DNA of 64,000 nt from a virus: positions 124,001-188,000 of the IMG/VR virus record IMGVR_UViG_3300021137_000001. One strand, given 5' to 3'. Positions 52,946-62,211 of this stretch are shown here, piece after piece. The position numbers were made by a program, and so were the translations under genes. The notes under the pieces are model-generated. The model saw nothing but the letters and a program-made list of their open reading frames with translations. It was not told the origin of the DNA and ran no database searches. The first letter of the stretch is position 1. Every line of letters starts with the position of its first letter.

Positions 52946-53182
52946 ATGCATCCACTAACACAAGACTTATCTACATTAACAGATGAAGAATTGCACACTA
53001 AGCGATCTGAATTAAGTAATCGTATGGTGTTTGCATATCGCATGGGTCATGCTGAAATGATCGGGCAGATACAATTAGTAATGGGCGATTATGAAGCAGA
53101 AGTACAACGTCGTAATTATAAAATGCTAGAAGATTTAGAAAAGAATAGCAAAACATTTAAGAACAAAATCGATATCAGCTAA
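52946..53182 (+). CDS. 78-residue helical protein of unknown function
   Basis: TTAGGAGAATAAG precedes the ATG. Charged helical hairpin. Overlaps the next gene by one base. Confidence 0.6.
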   Translation: MHPLTQDLSTLTDEELHTKRSELSNRMVFAYRMGHAEMIGQIQLVMGDYEAEVQRRNYKMLEDLEKNSKTFKNKIDIS

Positions 53183-53694
53183 TGAAGTACGATGCTTACG
53201 GACAAGGGTATACAGACAGTAGCGAACTGTGTAATCTGTTGTACACCAATCCAGAAGTTGATATCTCGGCAATTAAAGTAATTGACCCTGCTGAATATAA
53301 TACAAGCATTGCAACGATGTTTGCGTCAATGCCATCGCTTAAACAGTATACAGAAGCAATTGGTAGTTTAGCGGAGTTTGATGTTAGTCAACAAGCAAAC
53401 TGGCACATGCCCGATGAATATAAGCAATTAGATATTGCAGAGTATATTTTGAGTTTATGTAAAGAAGATTATGAGTTACAACGTGTGGCACAAGAGTTAT
53501 TATTGTATCAAGAGCGTGATTTGTTTAACTTGTTGCGTTACTTAAAATATCTCGTTGATACATTGCGCAAGAATAAAGTAGTATGGGGAGTTGGCCGTGG
53601 TAGTAGTGTCGCATCATATGTTCTTTACCTTTTAAGTGTGCATCGCATCAATTCTATCTACTACGATTTAGATATTAAGGAATTTTTAAAATAA
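53182..53694 (+). CDS. DnaE-like (DNA polymerase III alpha) fragment protein
   Basis: The end, W-G-V-G-R-G-S-S-V-A-S-Y-V-L-Y-L-L ... F-L, matches the palm entry motif of DNA polymerase III alpha (G-P-G-R-G-S-A-A-G-S). The rest of the 170-residue protein has no catalytic aspartates, so it cannot polymerise. Similar stand-alone proteins are known in T4-like phages; their role is unknown. It is intact rather than frameshifted. Confidence 0.65.
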   Translation: MKYDAYGQGYTDSSELCNLLYTNPEVDISAIKVIDPAEYNTSIATMFASMPSLKQYTEAIGSLAEFDVSQQANWHMPDEYKQLDIAEYILSLCKEDYELQRVAQELLLYQERDLFNLLRYLKYLVDTLRKNKVVWGVGRGSSVASYVLYLLSVHRINSIYYDLDIKEFLK

Positions 53695-53704
53695 CACATA
53701 AGTT

Positions 53705-53712
53705 GATAAATA
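53705..53712 (+). promoter_or_regulatory. Late-type promoter of an HNH gene
   Basis: GATAAATA, 18 bases before the ATG at 53731. Confidence 0.5.
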
Positions 53713-53730
53713 ATTATACTGGAGAACAAT

Positions 53731-54429
53731 ATGTTTATAATCAACAAATATACTAAATGGTATAATGCAATTATCTACAAGGCTTTGCGTGATTTAAATA
53801 GAGGGGGATATACAGAAAAACATCACATCATTCCCAAATCACTTAGTGGCGATAATTCAACAGATAATTTAGTAAAACTTACAGCCCGAGAACATTTTAT
53901 ATGTCATTGGTTACTAACTAAAATGACAACAGGTGAAAATAAAGCTAAAATGGTTTGTGCGTTAAATAGAATGCGGTGTATAAATGGACAGCAACAAAGA
54001 TATCAGACTAAAATTACTAGTCGAGTCTTTGAACATATTAGAGAGTCGTTATCTAATAGAATGCGCGAATTAAATACAAATCGTGTCAGAGCTCCTATAA
54101 CCGAACAAGCTCGAAAAAATATGTCAAATGCGCAAAAGAGAAGAATAGTATCTGAAAATGCACGAAAAAATATGTCGTTAGCACAAGTTGGGAAAAAAAA
54201 GAGTCAAGAGACAAAAGAAAAAATAGCCAAGTCAAAATTAGGTAAAATATTCACCGACGAACATAAAGAAAATATGTCAAACGCACAAAAAGGAAGAATA
54301 ATGTCAACCGAACATAAAGAAAAATTGTCATTATCAAAAATAGGAAAAAAGAGAAAACCGTTTTCAGAAGAAACTAAGAAAAAAATGTCAGAATCAAGAT
54401 TGCTTGCTATGGCACAGAAAAGTAAATAA
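53731..54429 (+). CDS. HNH homing endonuclease with NUMOD3 repeats
   Basis: Y-T-E-K-H-H-I-I-P-K-S-L-S-G ... N-L-V-K-L-T-A-R-E-H-F is the HNH core. From residue 120 on there are six or more NUMOD3-type helices (A-R-K-N-M-S, E-H-K-E-N-M-S-N-A-Q-K-G), unusually many. 232 residues. CTGGAGAACAAT precedes the ATG. Confidence 0.9.
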   Translation: MFIINKYTKWYNAIIYKALRDLNRGGYTEKHHIIPKSLSGDNSTDNLVKLTAREHFICHWLLTKMTTGENKAKMVCALNRMRCINGQQQRYQTKITSRVFEHIRESLSNRMRELNTNRVRAPITEQARKNMSNAQKRRIVSENARKNMSLAQVGKKKSQETKEKIAKSKLGKIFTDEHKENMSNAQKGRIMSTEHKEKLSLSKIGKKRKPFSEETKKKMSESRLLAMAQKSK

Positions 54430-54454
54430 GTACACATATAATAGGAGAAAGACA

Positions 54455-54871
54455 ATGGCAACATACAGAACAGCAATGGGCAAGGCAATTGATATTGATA
54501 CAATTCGTGTTGCAAACGAAAATGTAATTGCAGTTGGTAACATGCGTACAAACGGACGTGGTGACGAATTAGGATCGGGTGGGCAAGTAGTAAAAACTCG
54601 TGCTCAACTAATGCAAGAATATCACAAATTAAATACACCAGTTGCAGCACACGATGATGTTGTGGCAACATCAATTGATACTCCAGCTAGACCAGTAACT
54701 AAACTTGCACAACCAACAGCTGATGACACACCGGTTGCTACATCAGCACCAACACCGGACTATGTTAAACCGCGTGGTAGTTTTGCAGGCGCAGTTGCTA
54801 CCGAAACTGAAGTTAAACAAGAGTTGTTAAATCCACTACCGGGTGTTACTCCTGGTGTTAAACGAATTTAA
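54455..54871 (+). CDS. Conserved T4-like phage protein of unknown function
   Basis: ATAGGAGAAAGACA precedes the ATG at 54455; the in-frame ATG at 54404 lies inside the previous gene. The N-terminus (M-A-T-Y-R-T-A-M-G-K-A-I-D-I-D ... N-E-N-V-I-A-V-G-N-M-R-T-N-G-R-G-D) is a pattern I recognise from marine T4-like phages. The C-terminal half is Pro/Thr/Ala-rich and flexible. 138 residues. Confidence 0.65.
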   Translation: MATYRTAMGKAIDIDTIRVANENVIAVGNMRTNGRGDELGSGGQVVKTRAQLMQEYHKLNTPVAAHDDVVATSIDTPARPVTKLAQPTADDTPVATSAPTPDYVKPRGSFAGAVATETEVKQELLNPLPGVTPGVKRI

Positions 54872-54879
54872 GGAATAAT

Positions 54880-55236
54880 ATGGCTGCATTTGAAGCACAC
54901 AAAGTAGAAAACATTAGGGCATTGCAAGACCATGTGCTAGTAACTGATATGAACTTTGATCAGAAGATTAGCTACGGTGGTATCATTATACAAAACACAG
55001 ACGGCAAGTTAGAAGGCATACATGCACGTTGGGGTCGAGTATATGCAGTTGGTACTAAGCAAACCGATGTTAAAGTTGGGCAATATGTTTTAGTTAAACA
55101 TGGTCGCTGGACACGTGGTATTGACATTGAAGATACAGCAGGCGAACATACGCTACGTAGAATTGATCACAAAGACATTTTGTTAGTTAGCGATGAACCA
55201 AGAACAGATGAAATTATGGCAAGGGGATCAACATAA
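54880..55236 (+). CDS. gp31-like co-chaperonin
   Basis: The 118-residue protein has a GroES-type fold pattern: I-R-A-L-Q-D-H-V-L-V-T-D, a mobile-loop-like Y-G-G-I-I-I-Q-N, then G-R-V-Y-A-V-G and V-K-V-G-Q-Y-V-L-V-K-H-G-R-W and D-I-L-L-V. The insertion and G-G-I-I-I match T4 gp31, which replaces GroES to enlarge the GroEL cavity for the capsid protein. So the window has two co-chaperonins. Confidence 0.82.
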   Translation: MAAFEAHKVENIRALQDHVLVTDMNFDQKISYGGIIIQNTDGKLEGIHARWGRVYAVGTKQTDVKVGQYVLVKHGRWTRGIDIEDTAGEHTLRRIDHKDILLVSDEPRTDEIMARGST

Positions 55237-55400
55237 TGACACAACAATTACCAGACGCAAGAAAACATCAAATTATTAGTTTTGCCAAAAGTGCATTTCG
55301 GCTCTTGGCAGGCGGCTTCTTATGTGCTAATATATTAGTAAGTGCTGGGGTATTGTTTATCGTAGCAGAGCTATTAGGCATCTTAGAAGAATTAGTATAA
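55236..55400 (+). CDS. 54-residue membrane protein
   Basis: Coupled start with the previous gene. One long hydrophobic helix, A-F-R-L-L-A-G-G-F-L-C-A-N, after a polar N-terminus. Known only as conserved in related phages; function unknown. Confidence 0.6.
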   Translation: MTQQLPDARKHQIISFAKSAFRLLAGGFLCANILVSAGVLFIVAELLGILEELV

Positions 55401-55418
55401 TCAACAGAAAGGATTTAA

Positions 55419-56348
55419 ATGTCAGTCAAGCAACTTTGGGTAGAGAAATTTCGCCCAGCAGATATCGAGGGATATGTATTCCGTGATGAAACACAACGTG
55501 AACAAGTTAAGCAATGGATTAAGGAAGGTGCAATACCTCACTTACTATTCAGTGGTTCGGCTGGCATTGGTAAAACAACATTGGCAAAGATTCTTATCAC
55601 AGCGTTAAACATTGATGAGTATGATATTTTACAAATCAATGCGTCACGTGATAATGGTGTGGACTTTATTAGAACACGCATCGAAGGCTTTGTGAGTACA
55701 ATGCCATTTGGTAAGTTTAAAATTGTCCTGTTAGATGAAGCTGATTACTTATCACCGGGTGCGCAGGCAGTGTTGCGTGGACTTATGGAAACATACAGCG
55801 ATACAGCACGTTTTATTATGACCTGTAACTACCCACACAAAATTATCCCAGCGTTACATTCACGTTGTCAGGGTTTTCATATTGAGAAAGTTGACCATAC
55901 CGAGTTCACAGCACGTGCGGCAACTGTGTTGGTAACAGAAGGTGTGGATTTTGATTTGGATACCCTTGATACCTATGTTAAATCATCGTATCCAGACTTG
56001 CGTAAGTGTTTAAACTTATTACAAATGAATAGTACAGATAATATACTTAAAGCACCAAGCGAAACAGGTACAGGTACAAGTGATTACAAACTTGCAATGA
56101 TTGATTTGTTTAAGAATGGCAAGATTCGCGAAGCACGTAAACTGTTATGCGAACAAGCCCGCCCAGAAGAAATGGATGAAATTATCTCTTGGGCATATAA
56201 CAATCTGGAAATGTGGAGCAAAACTGATGAAGGGCAAGACGAAGCAATTTTAATTATTCGTAAAGCCGCAGTTAACGCACCGCTTGTTGCAGACCACGAG
56301 ATCAACTTAGCGGCAATGATGATTGAACTAGCACAGGTGACACAATAA
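55419..56348 (+). CDS. Sliding clamp loader large subunit (T4 gp44-like AAA+)
   Basis: Walker A is G-S-A-G-I-G-K-T at residues 46-53, Walker B is L-L-D-E-A-D, sensor 1 is M-T-C-N-Y and the arginine-finger S-R-C box follows. 309 residues matches gp44/RFC size. It would load the gp45-like clamp for replication and late transcription. GAAAGGATTTAA precedes the ATG; it overlaps the next gene by one base. Confidence 0.95.
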   Translation: MSVKQLWVEKFRPADIEGYVFRDETQREQVKQWIKEGAIPHLLFSGSAGIGKTTLAKILITALNIDEYDILQINASRDNGVDFIRTRIEGFVSTMPFGKFKIVLLDEADYLSPGAQAVLRGLMETYSDTARFIMTCNYPHKIIPALHSRCQGFHIEKVDHTEFTARAATVLVTEGVDFDLDTLDTYVKSSYPDLRKCLNLLQMNSTDNILKAPSETGTGTSDYKLAMIDLFKNGKIREARKLLCEQARPEEMDEIISWAYNNLEMWSKTDEGQDEAILIIRKAAVNAPLVADHEINLAAMMIELAQVTQ

Positions 56349-56647
56349 TGGCAGATTTAAGCATTTACTTAATTGCAAAGTACACAGGGCAACCTAAAGA
56401 TCCTAAGCAGACTCATAAAGCGGGTTATATGAAAGATCCTGCTAATATTGAATATGAAGAGCAAGTGTACATCACCCGCGGACTGAAGGATAAAGAACTC
56501 AAAAACCAAGTGATTTTGAACCTAACCGAAGCCAAAATCATCAAAAACACCTTCAAAAATGCCAATACTTTTGAGGAGCTATTCGTACACTATTATGACG
56601 GATATGCGGAATATATTGATGAAGCAGTCTCTTCTTTAAACGGTTAA
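56348..56647 (+). CDS. 99-residue protein coupled to the clamp loader
   Basis: Position right after gp44 is where T4-like phages carry gp62, the small clamp loader subunit, but the sequence is too short and shows no gp62 motif I know. Lys-rich helical protein with an acidic, Tyr-rich C-terminus. GC content of its middle third looks higher than its neighbours. Confidence 0.55.
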   Translation: MADLSIYLIAKYTGQPKDPKQTHKAGYMKDPANIEYEEQVYITRGLKDKELKNQVILNLTEAKIIKNTFKNANTFEELFVHYYDGYAEYIDEAVSSLNG

Positions 56648-56654
56648 TTAACAC

Positions 56655-56683
56655 TTGACAATCCTTATTAACTAGTGTATAAT
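56655..56683 (+). promoter_or_regulatory. Sigma-70-type promoter
   Basis: TTGACA (56655-56660), 17 bases, TATAAT (56678-56683). Confidence 0.85.
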
Positions 56684-56709
56684 AGCTTTATAGTTAATAA
56701 GGAAGTAAG

Positions 56710-56883
56710 ATGAAAAGAATACTAGACTGGTTTGCAAACTTGTTTGATACAAGATCAGAATCAACTAAACAACAAGACCTACGCGACTCAGCTCAAATTA
56801 AAGAACTTAGTAAAACATATCACGTTACAGTCGAAGGACGTGGTAAAGTATCTATTATTAAGAAAGGTAAAAATGAGTTATAA
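56710..56883 (+). CDS. 57-residue basic protein of unknown function
   Basis: AAGGAAGTAAG precedes the ATG. Starts with an amphipathic helix; C-terminal third is a Lys-rich beta hairpin. Converges on and overlaps a GIY-YIG gene by six bases. Confidence 0.5.
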   Translation: MKRILDWFANLFDTRSESTKQQDLRDSAQIKELSKTYHVTVEGRGKVSIIKKGKNEL

Positions 56884-57750
56884 CAACTTCCATCCCTTAC
56901 ATGATTTGTAAAGTCCAGCTGTAAGTTTCCATATCTCTGCATTGTGATATTTTTTAGTAAATGTGTCGGGATAATGTTTTATCAATGCTTGAATAGTACC
57001 TGTAAAGTTGCCGTGCTCATCATGCACAAAATTATATGTTTTTTCAACTCGATTCAGTCGAGCAATGCTTATATTTTTTTTATGCTCGAGTGAGAATGGA
57101 CCTTTCTTAAATGAGTCAGGATTGTTTATTTTTCGTTGCTTTTGTGAGATTGACATTTGCAATCTCATTTCAGTAGTCCATATCCGCGAACTATTTGATT
57201 TTTTAATTTGATCTTTTTGATAATCTGAAATTGGATGCATAATTTTACCGCGTCGCTTACTAGCACCTTGTTCAATGGAACTGCTAGATTGAGTTTTACC
57301 ATACATAGGATTGCCTTTGCCTTTGTTCCGTATACTTAAATTGATTTTTAATTTATCGGCTACTTCTTTACCATATAAATCTTCATAAGACTTACCTATA
57401 CGGGCAGCAGATAATTTTTTCTTTGTTTCAGTAGATACAATATGATGTTCGCCGCCTTTGGACATATTAGTTAGTATACCGCCATCATTAATTCTACCAT
57501 AAAATGCAATTAATTCTAATTCTTTTTTAATTGATTCTTCTTTATTAGTTGTTGTAACTACCACACTTATCAACGGAGTTAATCCTGTTGCTAATATTTC
57601 ATTAATCATTTTAGTCTTACTAATATTAATTATTTTCTTTTCATTTATGTGTTCGTATAATCTCTTATTAGTTGCTCTAGAGGTCCACCCAACATAAAAA
57701 CAAATTTTAGTTACAGGGTGAATTAATTCATATACAGAATAGGTTGACAT
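56878..57750 (-). CDS. GIY-YIG homing endonuclease with NUMOD3 repeats
   Basis: Y-S-V-Y-E-L-I-H-P ... F-Y-V-G-W-T-S is the GIY-YIG core; L-E-L-I-A-F-Y-G-R-I-N-D-G-G-I-L-T-N-M-S-K-G-G-E matches other members, followed by T-K-K-K-L-S-A-A-R-I-G-K, M-Y-G-K-T and other NUMOD3 helices. 290 residues. AAAGGAACAAT precedes the ATG. Confidence 0.9.
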   Translation of the reverse strand: MSTYSVYELIHPVTKICFYVGWTSRATNKRLYEHINEKKIINISKTKMINEILATGLTPLISVVVTTTNKEESIKKELELIAFYGRINDGGILTNMSKGGEHHIVSTETKKKLSAARIGKSYEDLYGKEVADKLKINLSIRNKGKGNPMYGKTQSSSSIEQGASKRRGKIMHPISDYQKDQIKKSNSSRIWTTEMRLQMSISQKQRKINNPDSFKKGPFSLEHKKNISIARLNRVEKTYNFVHDEHGNFTGTIQALIKHYPDTFTKKYHNAEIWKLTAGLYKSCKGWKLL

Positions 57751-57778
57751 ATTGTTCCTTTGATGTTATTATTAATGT

Positions 57779-58390
57779 ATGACTACAAATAATATTTATG
57801 CAGGAAGGCGCTTGGTGTTGTCAGATGTGGATGGCGTACTTTTGGATTGGGAGTATGCATTTCACGTATGGATGCAAGAGCGTGGATATGTGCTTAAAGA
57901 AGATGCAAAACTTACATACTACATTCACTTAATGTATAATGATCTTGAGCATGACGAAAGTAAGAAGTTAGTGCGCTTGTTTAACGAAAGTGCGGCTATG
58001 GGCTTTGTACCCGCATTGCGTGATGCTGTGTACTATGTTAAACGTTTACATGAAGAATATGGATACGTGTTTCACTGTATCACAAGCATAAGCAAAGATG
58101 TTAATGCGCAGAAGTTACGTGCAATGAATCTTCATAAATTGTTTGGTGTGAATACATTTGAAGAGATTGTTTGCTTAGATACTGGTGCAGATAAGAATGA
58201 AGCACTTGAGAAGTACAGAGACAGTGAGTTGTATTGGATTGAAGATAAACCCGAGAATGCAGACTTAGGTCATGCAATTGGGTTGAAATCAATACTATTC
58301 GAACATGGACACAACATGCATCATGAGTGCCCATATCCTGTAGTTAAAAATTGGAAAGAAATCTTCGAGTTAATTACCCGTTTGGATTAG
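57779..58390 (+). CDS. HAD-superfamily hydrolase, nucleotidase-like
   Basis: Motif I is L-S-D-V-D-G-V-L-L-D-W (Asp 16, Asp 18). A C1 cap region follows, then H-C-I-T-S (motif II) and W-I-E-D-K-P (motif IV). 203 residues, like phage 5'(3')-deoxyribonucleotidases or sugar-phosphate phosphatases. The ATG sits at a TATG boundary without a good ribosome site. Confidence 0.82.
   Translation: MTTNNIYAGRRLVLSDVDGVLLDWEYAFHVWMQERGYVLKEDAKLTYYIHLMYNDLEHDESKKLVRLFNESAAMGFVPALRDAVYYVKRLHEEYGYVFHCITSISKDVNAQKLRAMNLHKLFGVNTFEEIVCLDTGADKNEALEKYRDSELYWIEDKPENADLGHAIGLKSILFEHGHNMHHECPYPVVKNWKEIFELITRLD
57793..57800 (-). promoter_or_regulatory. Late-type promoter, minus strand
   Basis: CATAAATA on the minus strand, about 42 bases before the GIY-YIG start at 57750. 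Confidence 0.45.
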
Positions 58391-59150
58391 CTTCGTTCCA
58401 CATTTCTTCAGCAATAATAAATTCACGAACGAATCCACTACGTACAATATCATCGTGTCCAAAGTAAACACTGCGGAACGATGGTATCATTGCAGCAATT
58501 TTCACAAACTTAGCAAAGCCACTGAAGTCACTTCTTTTACGATGTAAATCGTTTTGTGCAATATCACCGCAGTAGATAAGTTTAGAGTGTTGTCCGACAC
58601 GTGTTGCTACTGTAGATAATTCTTCGTAGTTTGCATTTTGAAATTCATCAAAGATAACAATACTATTATCCCATGTTACACCACGAATGTTACCTGTAGT
58701 GTGAAATTCCACAATGCCTGCTTCTTTTAAGAATTTGTATTGATTTGTTTTCTTAAATAAATCGTTAAACAACTGCGTATATGGCAGTTCATAAATTGCA
58801 TTCTTTTCCTCTTGTGTGCCTGGAACAAAACCTTGTTCTCTAGCTTGTACTGCACTACGTACAATAATTATTTTCTCATATCCGTTTACTTTGTCTAGTA
58901 CATCACACAATGAAAGATACAATGCAATAAAACTTTTACCCGAACCTGCAGACCCAGCAAGTATCATGGAGTAGTCATCACTCCACATATCAAAGACTTT
59001 TTCTTGGTTTATTGTTTTTGGGCTAACATTCACTAAATCAAGACTTGAAAACTTCTTTTGATTATAGGCTGTTGGGATTGGTATTGGATTGTTATCGATA
59101 AATCTTACAAATTCACGTGCTTTTACTGAACCGCTTCTACGTTTTGTCAT
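58374..59150 (-). CDS. phoH: PhoH-like ATPase
   Basis: The P-loop is L-A-G-S-A-G-S-G-K-S (64-73), Walker B is S-I-V-I-F-D-E-F-Q-N-A and the Q-G-F-V-P-G-T phrase is the PhoH signature. 258 residues. PhoH is frequent in marine phages; biochemical role (RNA helicase/ATPase) is only partly settled. The 3' end overlaps the HAD gene on the other strand. Confidence 0.93.
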   Translation of the reverse strand: MTKRRSGSVKAREFVRFIDNNPIPIPTAYNQKKFSSLDLVNVSPKTINQEKVFDMWSDDYSMILAGSAGSGKSFIALYLSLCDVLDKVNGYEKIIIVRSAVQAREQGFVPGTQEEKNAIYELPYTQLFNDLFKKTNQYKFLKEAGIVEFHTTGNIRGVTWDNSIVIFDEFQNANYEELSTVATRVGQHSKLIYCGDIAQNDLHRKRSDFSGFAKFVKIAAMIPSFRSVYFGHDDIVRSGFVREFIIAEEMWNEANPNG

Positions 59151-59457
59151 ATGTCACCATTGTTAGTTAATTAGTTATTAGTCGAACTGTGTGGTAAATG
59201 TTGCGCCACTGTTAATTAAAGGTTGGTTGTATAATTATGTTTTGCTAATACAGAGTAGTGCAGTTTAATTGAGACTGTCCGAATATGTCTTCTTGTAGTT
59301 GTCAGTGTTATTATATCGCGTTGTCGTCTGAGTGTACAATTTATTAAACGTATGGCTTATGCTGTATTACTTTATCTCCTATGTTAAATTTATTTAACCA
59401 TAGAAAAAAGATTGAAAGTACACAGTTATATCTGAGATTTAATTACTAAATACTGAG
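59151..59457. other. Non-coding gap of about 307 bases
   Basis: No frame over 40 codons with a ribosome site. On the minus strand a TATAAT in GATATAATAACAC (near 59315) with a TTGTAC 18 bases before could be a weak promoter for phoH; on plus a TATAAT at 59230-59235 has no -35. No terminator or tRNA found. Confidence 0.4.
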
Positions 59458-59973
59458 CTACACACTCCACTCGGCATAAATTCTATTACCAGTATCCCAT
59501 TGCGCAACAACTAACTTGTATCCAAAGCGATCAGCAAACTCTATATGCTTCTCTATTGTCCATGGATAGAAGTCAATATCTTTGCATTGTTCATTGTTGT
59601 GGTCTGCCACGCCGGGATTACAGCGCCAGTATATTCTACTCTTGGGTTTGAGATTTTTGATTACACATTCGATTTGATTTAGTATGTTTTCTTCTGAGCC
59701 AAAGTTAATACTACCTAAACAAAATGCTACATCAAACTTATCATCTGATATAAAGCCCTCTATGCTTAGTCTGTAGTCTGCCATTGCGTTTGCTGGGTCA
59801 ATACCGACAAGATTTGGAATACGTGTACTAAATTCGTTAAAGCCGCAACCAACGTCGAGTACAGTTTCGCCTGAGTTAATTTTGTTTACTAATGCCCATC
59901 CTGAGAATTTGTATTGATTTATATTACTTTGCCATGTAGTGCTAAAATAATTATTGAGTGCTGTTTGTTTCAT
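59458..59973 (-). CDS. Class I SAM-dependent methyltransferase
   Basis: Motif I is V-L-D-V-G-C-G-F, motif II I-D-P-A, motif IV F-D-V-A-F-C-L-G. 171 residues, short for the family. Substrate unknown. It reads divergently from the next gene with only 12 bases between start codons. Confidence 0.8.
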   Translation of the reverse strand: MKQTALNNYFSTTWQSNINQYKFSGWALVNKINSGETVLDVGCGFNEFSTRIPNLVGIDPANAMADYRLSIEGFISDDKFDVAFCLGSINFGSEENILNQIECVIKNLKPKSRIYWRCNPGVADHNNEQCKDIDFYPWTIEKHIEFADRFGYKLVVAQWDTGNRIYAEWSV

Positions 59974-59985
59974 ATAATTACTTAT

Positions 59986-60867
59986 ATGAAGAATATTTGT
60001 ATAATATATAATGCTGGCAGTTATGGTACTTTTATTAACTGGTGCTTAAATTATTTCAGCGATTTAACTTTTGATGAGTCACTACCATTTACTGAAATTG
60101 GAAATTCGCATAATTTTGTCACTCCTACGTTAATGAATTTTCAAGGTTGTGTAAATTTTGTCGAATCAAATAGTACTGCATCGATTGTTAGATTTCATCC
60201 AAAAACACAAATTGACGAGAATATAATAGATAATCTAGTATATATTAATGTGCATTTTAAAAAAATTATATATTTAATTCCCACTGTTGATACTATAGCA
60301 TGGAATATAAATAATAAGTTTGAAAAAATATGGACAGAAGGATGGTTACTACACAACGAGCCATCCTATTCAAATAATCTGACTTGCTGGGAGGGAAATA
60401 ATCTAGATCAAATGCAACTATGGGAAAAGAGAGAATTTTTATCTCTGTATATTTACCCGCAGCATCTGTCAGAATGTAGAATATCACACTATCCACAAAT
60501 ACAACAAGAATTTACTAAGTTTCAATTTGTCACAATTGATTCACTAAGGGATAATTTTAAAGAATCTATACTATCAATGTTAGAATATTGTAACTTACTG
60601 CCTGTTCGTATTGACAAGTTTGATTATGTCTATAGAGAATGGATAAAATTACAATATCATAGTAATAAAGATCAACTAATCGATACAATAATCAAGTCCG
60701 TTTTAAATAATAATTATTATGATTGGTCAGATAGTAAGTTAACATTAATTGACGAAGCACTAATACAATATTATCTCAGAGAGAATAAAATAGAAATTAA
60801 ATGTTATAACTTAAATATATTTCCAACAAATGCAACAGAATTAAAGGAATATTTATATAGTGCCTAG
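59986..60867 (+). CDS. P-loop sulfotransferase-like protein (divergent)
   Basis: I-C-I-I-Y-N-A-G-S-Y-G-T-F-I-N-W at the N-terminus looks like a modified sulfotransferase P-loop, and the three following P-loop genes share the context. 293 residues from Met 59986, chosen over an upstream in-frame ATG that overlaps the minus-strand gene. AT-rich relative to neighbours. Call is tentative. Confidence 0.5.
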   Translation: MKNICIIYNAGSYGTFINWCLNYFSDLTFDESLPFTEIGNSHNFVTPTLMNFQGCVNFVESNSTASIVRFHPKTQIDENIIDNLVYINVHFKKIIYLIPTVDTIAWNINNKFEKIWTEGWLLHNEPSYSNNLTCWEGNNLDQMQLWEKREFLSLYIYPQHLSECRISHYPQIQQEFTKFQFVTIDSLRDNFKESILSMLEYCNLLPVRIDKFDYVYREWIKLQYHSNKDQLIDTIIKSVLNNNYYDWSDSKLTLIDEALIQYYLRENKIEIKCYNLNIFPTNATELKEYLYSA

Positions 60868-61435
60868 TTACATATTCTTTACCGGAGTACCCGGATCACG
60901 ATGGAGTGGCATTGCGCAAGTGTTAGAGTCAATGCCCACCATGAATACAAGTGACCGCACTCCTGCACGTACATACAGCCATCACAGCTACACAGGGCAT
61001 GTTGGCGCATACTTTGGTCGCGGTATGGAACTTGAAGCTACGTTAGATGCAGCGCACATAAACAGTGCATGGACAACAGAGGGTGATACTAAGTTAGTTA
61101 AAAGTCACGATTGGGCATACAAGTTACAAGAAATCAAAGATACATTCCCAGATGCGTGGATTATGCTAGTCTATCGCCCAGACATGACAAGTTATGCTTG
61201 GTGGCACGAAGCTGGGGGATTTCAAATTAAGTATCCGTGTTATGATGCGTACAAAAACAGCCCAACTATGTTAGGAGAAATAATAGCACAGAATACCGCC
61301 ATACTCGAGTTCGGAATGATAAATAACTGTAAGTGGGAGTACTTTACGTCCAAGTGGATTAAAGAAAACTTCGATACTGACCTTGATGTAACTAACGTCT
61401 GGCCAGATATATTAGTTACATTAATTAAATTATAA
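60860..61435 (+). CDS. Sulfotransferase-like P-loop protein, GTG start
   Basis: I-F-F-T-G-V-P-G-S-R-W-S-G is a PAPS-binding P-loop of the sulfotransferase type, and V-K-S-H-D-W (K-S-H) fits the conserved catalytic-region phrase. 191 residues. GTG 60860 overlaps the previous stop. Would transfer sulfate from PAPS to an unknown acceptor, if active. Confidence 0.65.
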   Translation: MPSYIFFTGVPGSRWSGIAQVLESMPTMNTSDRTPARTYSHHSYTGHVGAYFGRGMELEATLDAAHINSAWTTEGDTKLVKSHDWAYKLQEIKDTFPDAWIMLVYRPDMTSYAWWHEAGGFQIKYPCYDAYKNSPTMLGEIIAQNTAILEFGMINNCKWEYFTSKWIKENFDTDLDVTNVWPDILVTLIKL

Positions 61436-61456
61436 CGTTATTAAAAGGATATTAAA

Positions 61457-62152
61457 ATGAACTCAAAACAATTTGTTGCTAAAATGGCACAAGACAATGA
61501 AGCACTATTTCAAGCAAGCGAAATGCAAGTTGAAGCATATTTCAACAGCAAACCAACACAAGAACAATTAGTAACACATTTCGTTGGTCGTATGGTTAAC
61601 GAAAGAATGAACATGGTAGCTATTGCTGGTAAAGTTGCAGCTATGCCTGCAGATGCAACAGCAGAATATTGTGCGCTAATCAGCAAACAAGCATTAGATG
61701 AAGCTAATCACTTCCGTATGGTGCGTGATGTTATTGAACACATGACAGGTGAGAAATTAGACGTTGCGGCTGCAATTGCTAACGAAGAAGCTAATCCAAC
61801 TGCTAAAGGTGCGGCGCTATTAGCAACATACGAAGCTGAAAGCGATCCACTAGCGTTAGCTGCATATCAGTTCATTGCAGAAGGCCGTGCGGAACGTGTA
61901 TGGAACAAAATGGCTGATTGTATTCAAGACGAATTTATCTCAACAACATACGCTAAAATTGCTAAAGATGAAGGCTTCCATGCTAACATTGGTGCACGTT
62001 CATTAGAACTATTAGCAACAGACGAAGCTACACAGGCACGTATTGAGCAAATTGCTCGTACAATGCGTATGGACTTGTTTGCTGTTAGTTGCATGAACAC
62101 AACAGCATTACCAGAAGCTGCAAAATTAATTGCTGACGCTTACGGCGCATAA
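61457..62152 (+). CDS. Ferritin-like diiron protein
   Basis: A four-helix bundle pattern with E49, E82-x2-H85, E142 or E146, and E172-x2-H175 supplies two E-x2-H metal motifs. 231 residues. It could oxidise iron, protect from peroxide or act as a monooxygenase. TAAAAGGATATTAAA precedes the ATG, and it is followed by a terminator. Confidence 0.78.
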   Translation: MNSKQFVAKMAQDNEALFQASEMQVEAYFNSKPTQEQLVTHFVGRMVNERMNMVAIAGKVAAMPADATAEYCALISKQALDEANHFRMVRDVIEHMTGEKLDVAAAIANEEANPTAKGAALLATYEAESDPLALAAYQFIAEGRAERVWNKMADCIQDEFISTTYAKIAKDEGFHANIGARSLELLATDEATQARIEQIARTMRMDLFAVSCMNTTALPEAAKLIADAYGA

Positions 62153-62171
62153 TTAGTTATATAAGTTTCGC

Positions 62172-62196
62172 AAAAGGGACTTTGGTCCCTTTTTTT
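62172..62196 (+). terminator. Rho-independent terminator
   Basis: AGGGAC pairs with GTCCCT over a four-base loop, with flanking A and T7. Confidence 0.9.
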
Positions 62197-62211
62197 ACCT
62201 CTAGGATTTCA

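Noticed and set aside
53182-53694. Truncated DNA polymerase III alpha pseudogene
   Set aside because: The frame is intact with good start and coupling, and no further polymerase sequence follows; treated as a stand-alone protein.
59440-59460. Minus strand reads GTAGCTCAG, like a tRNA D-arm
   Set aside because: No acceptor stem, anticodon arm or T arm follows; it is the end of the methyltransferase gene. No tRNA was found anywhere in the window.
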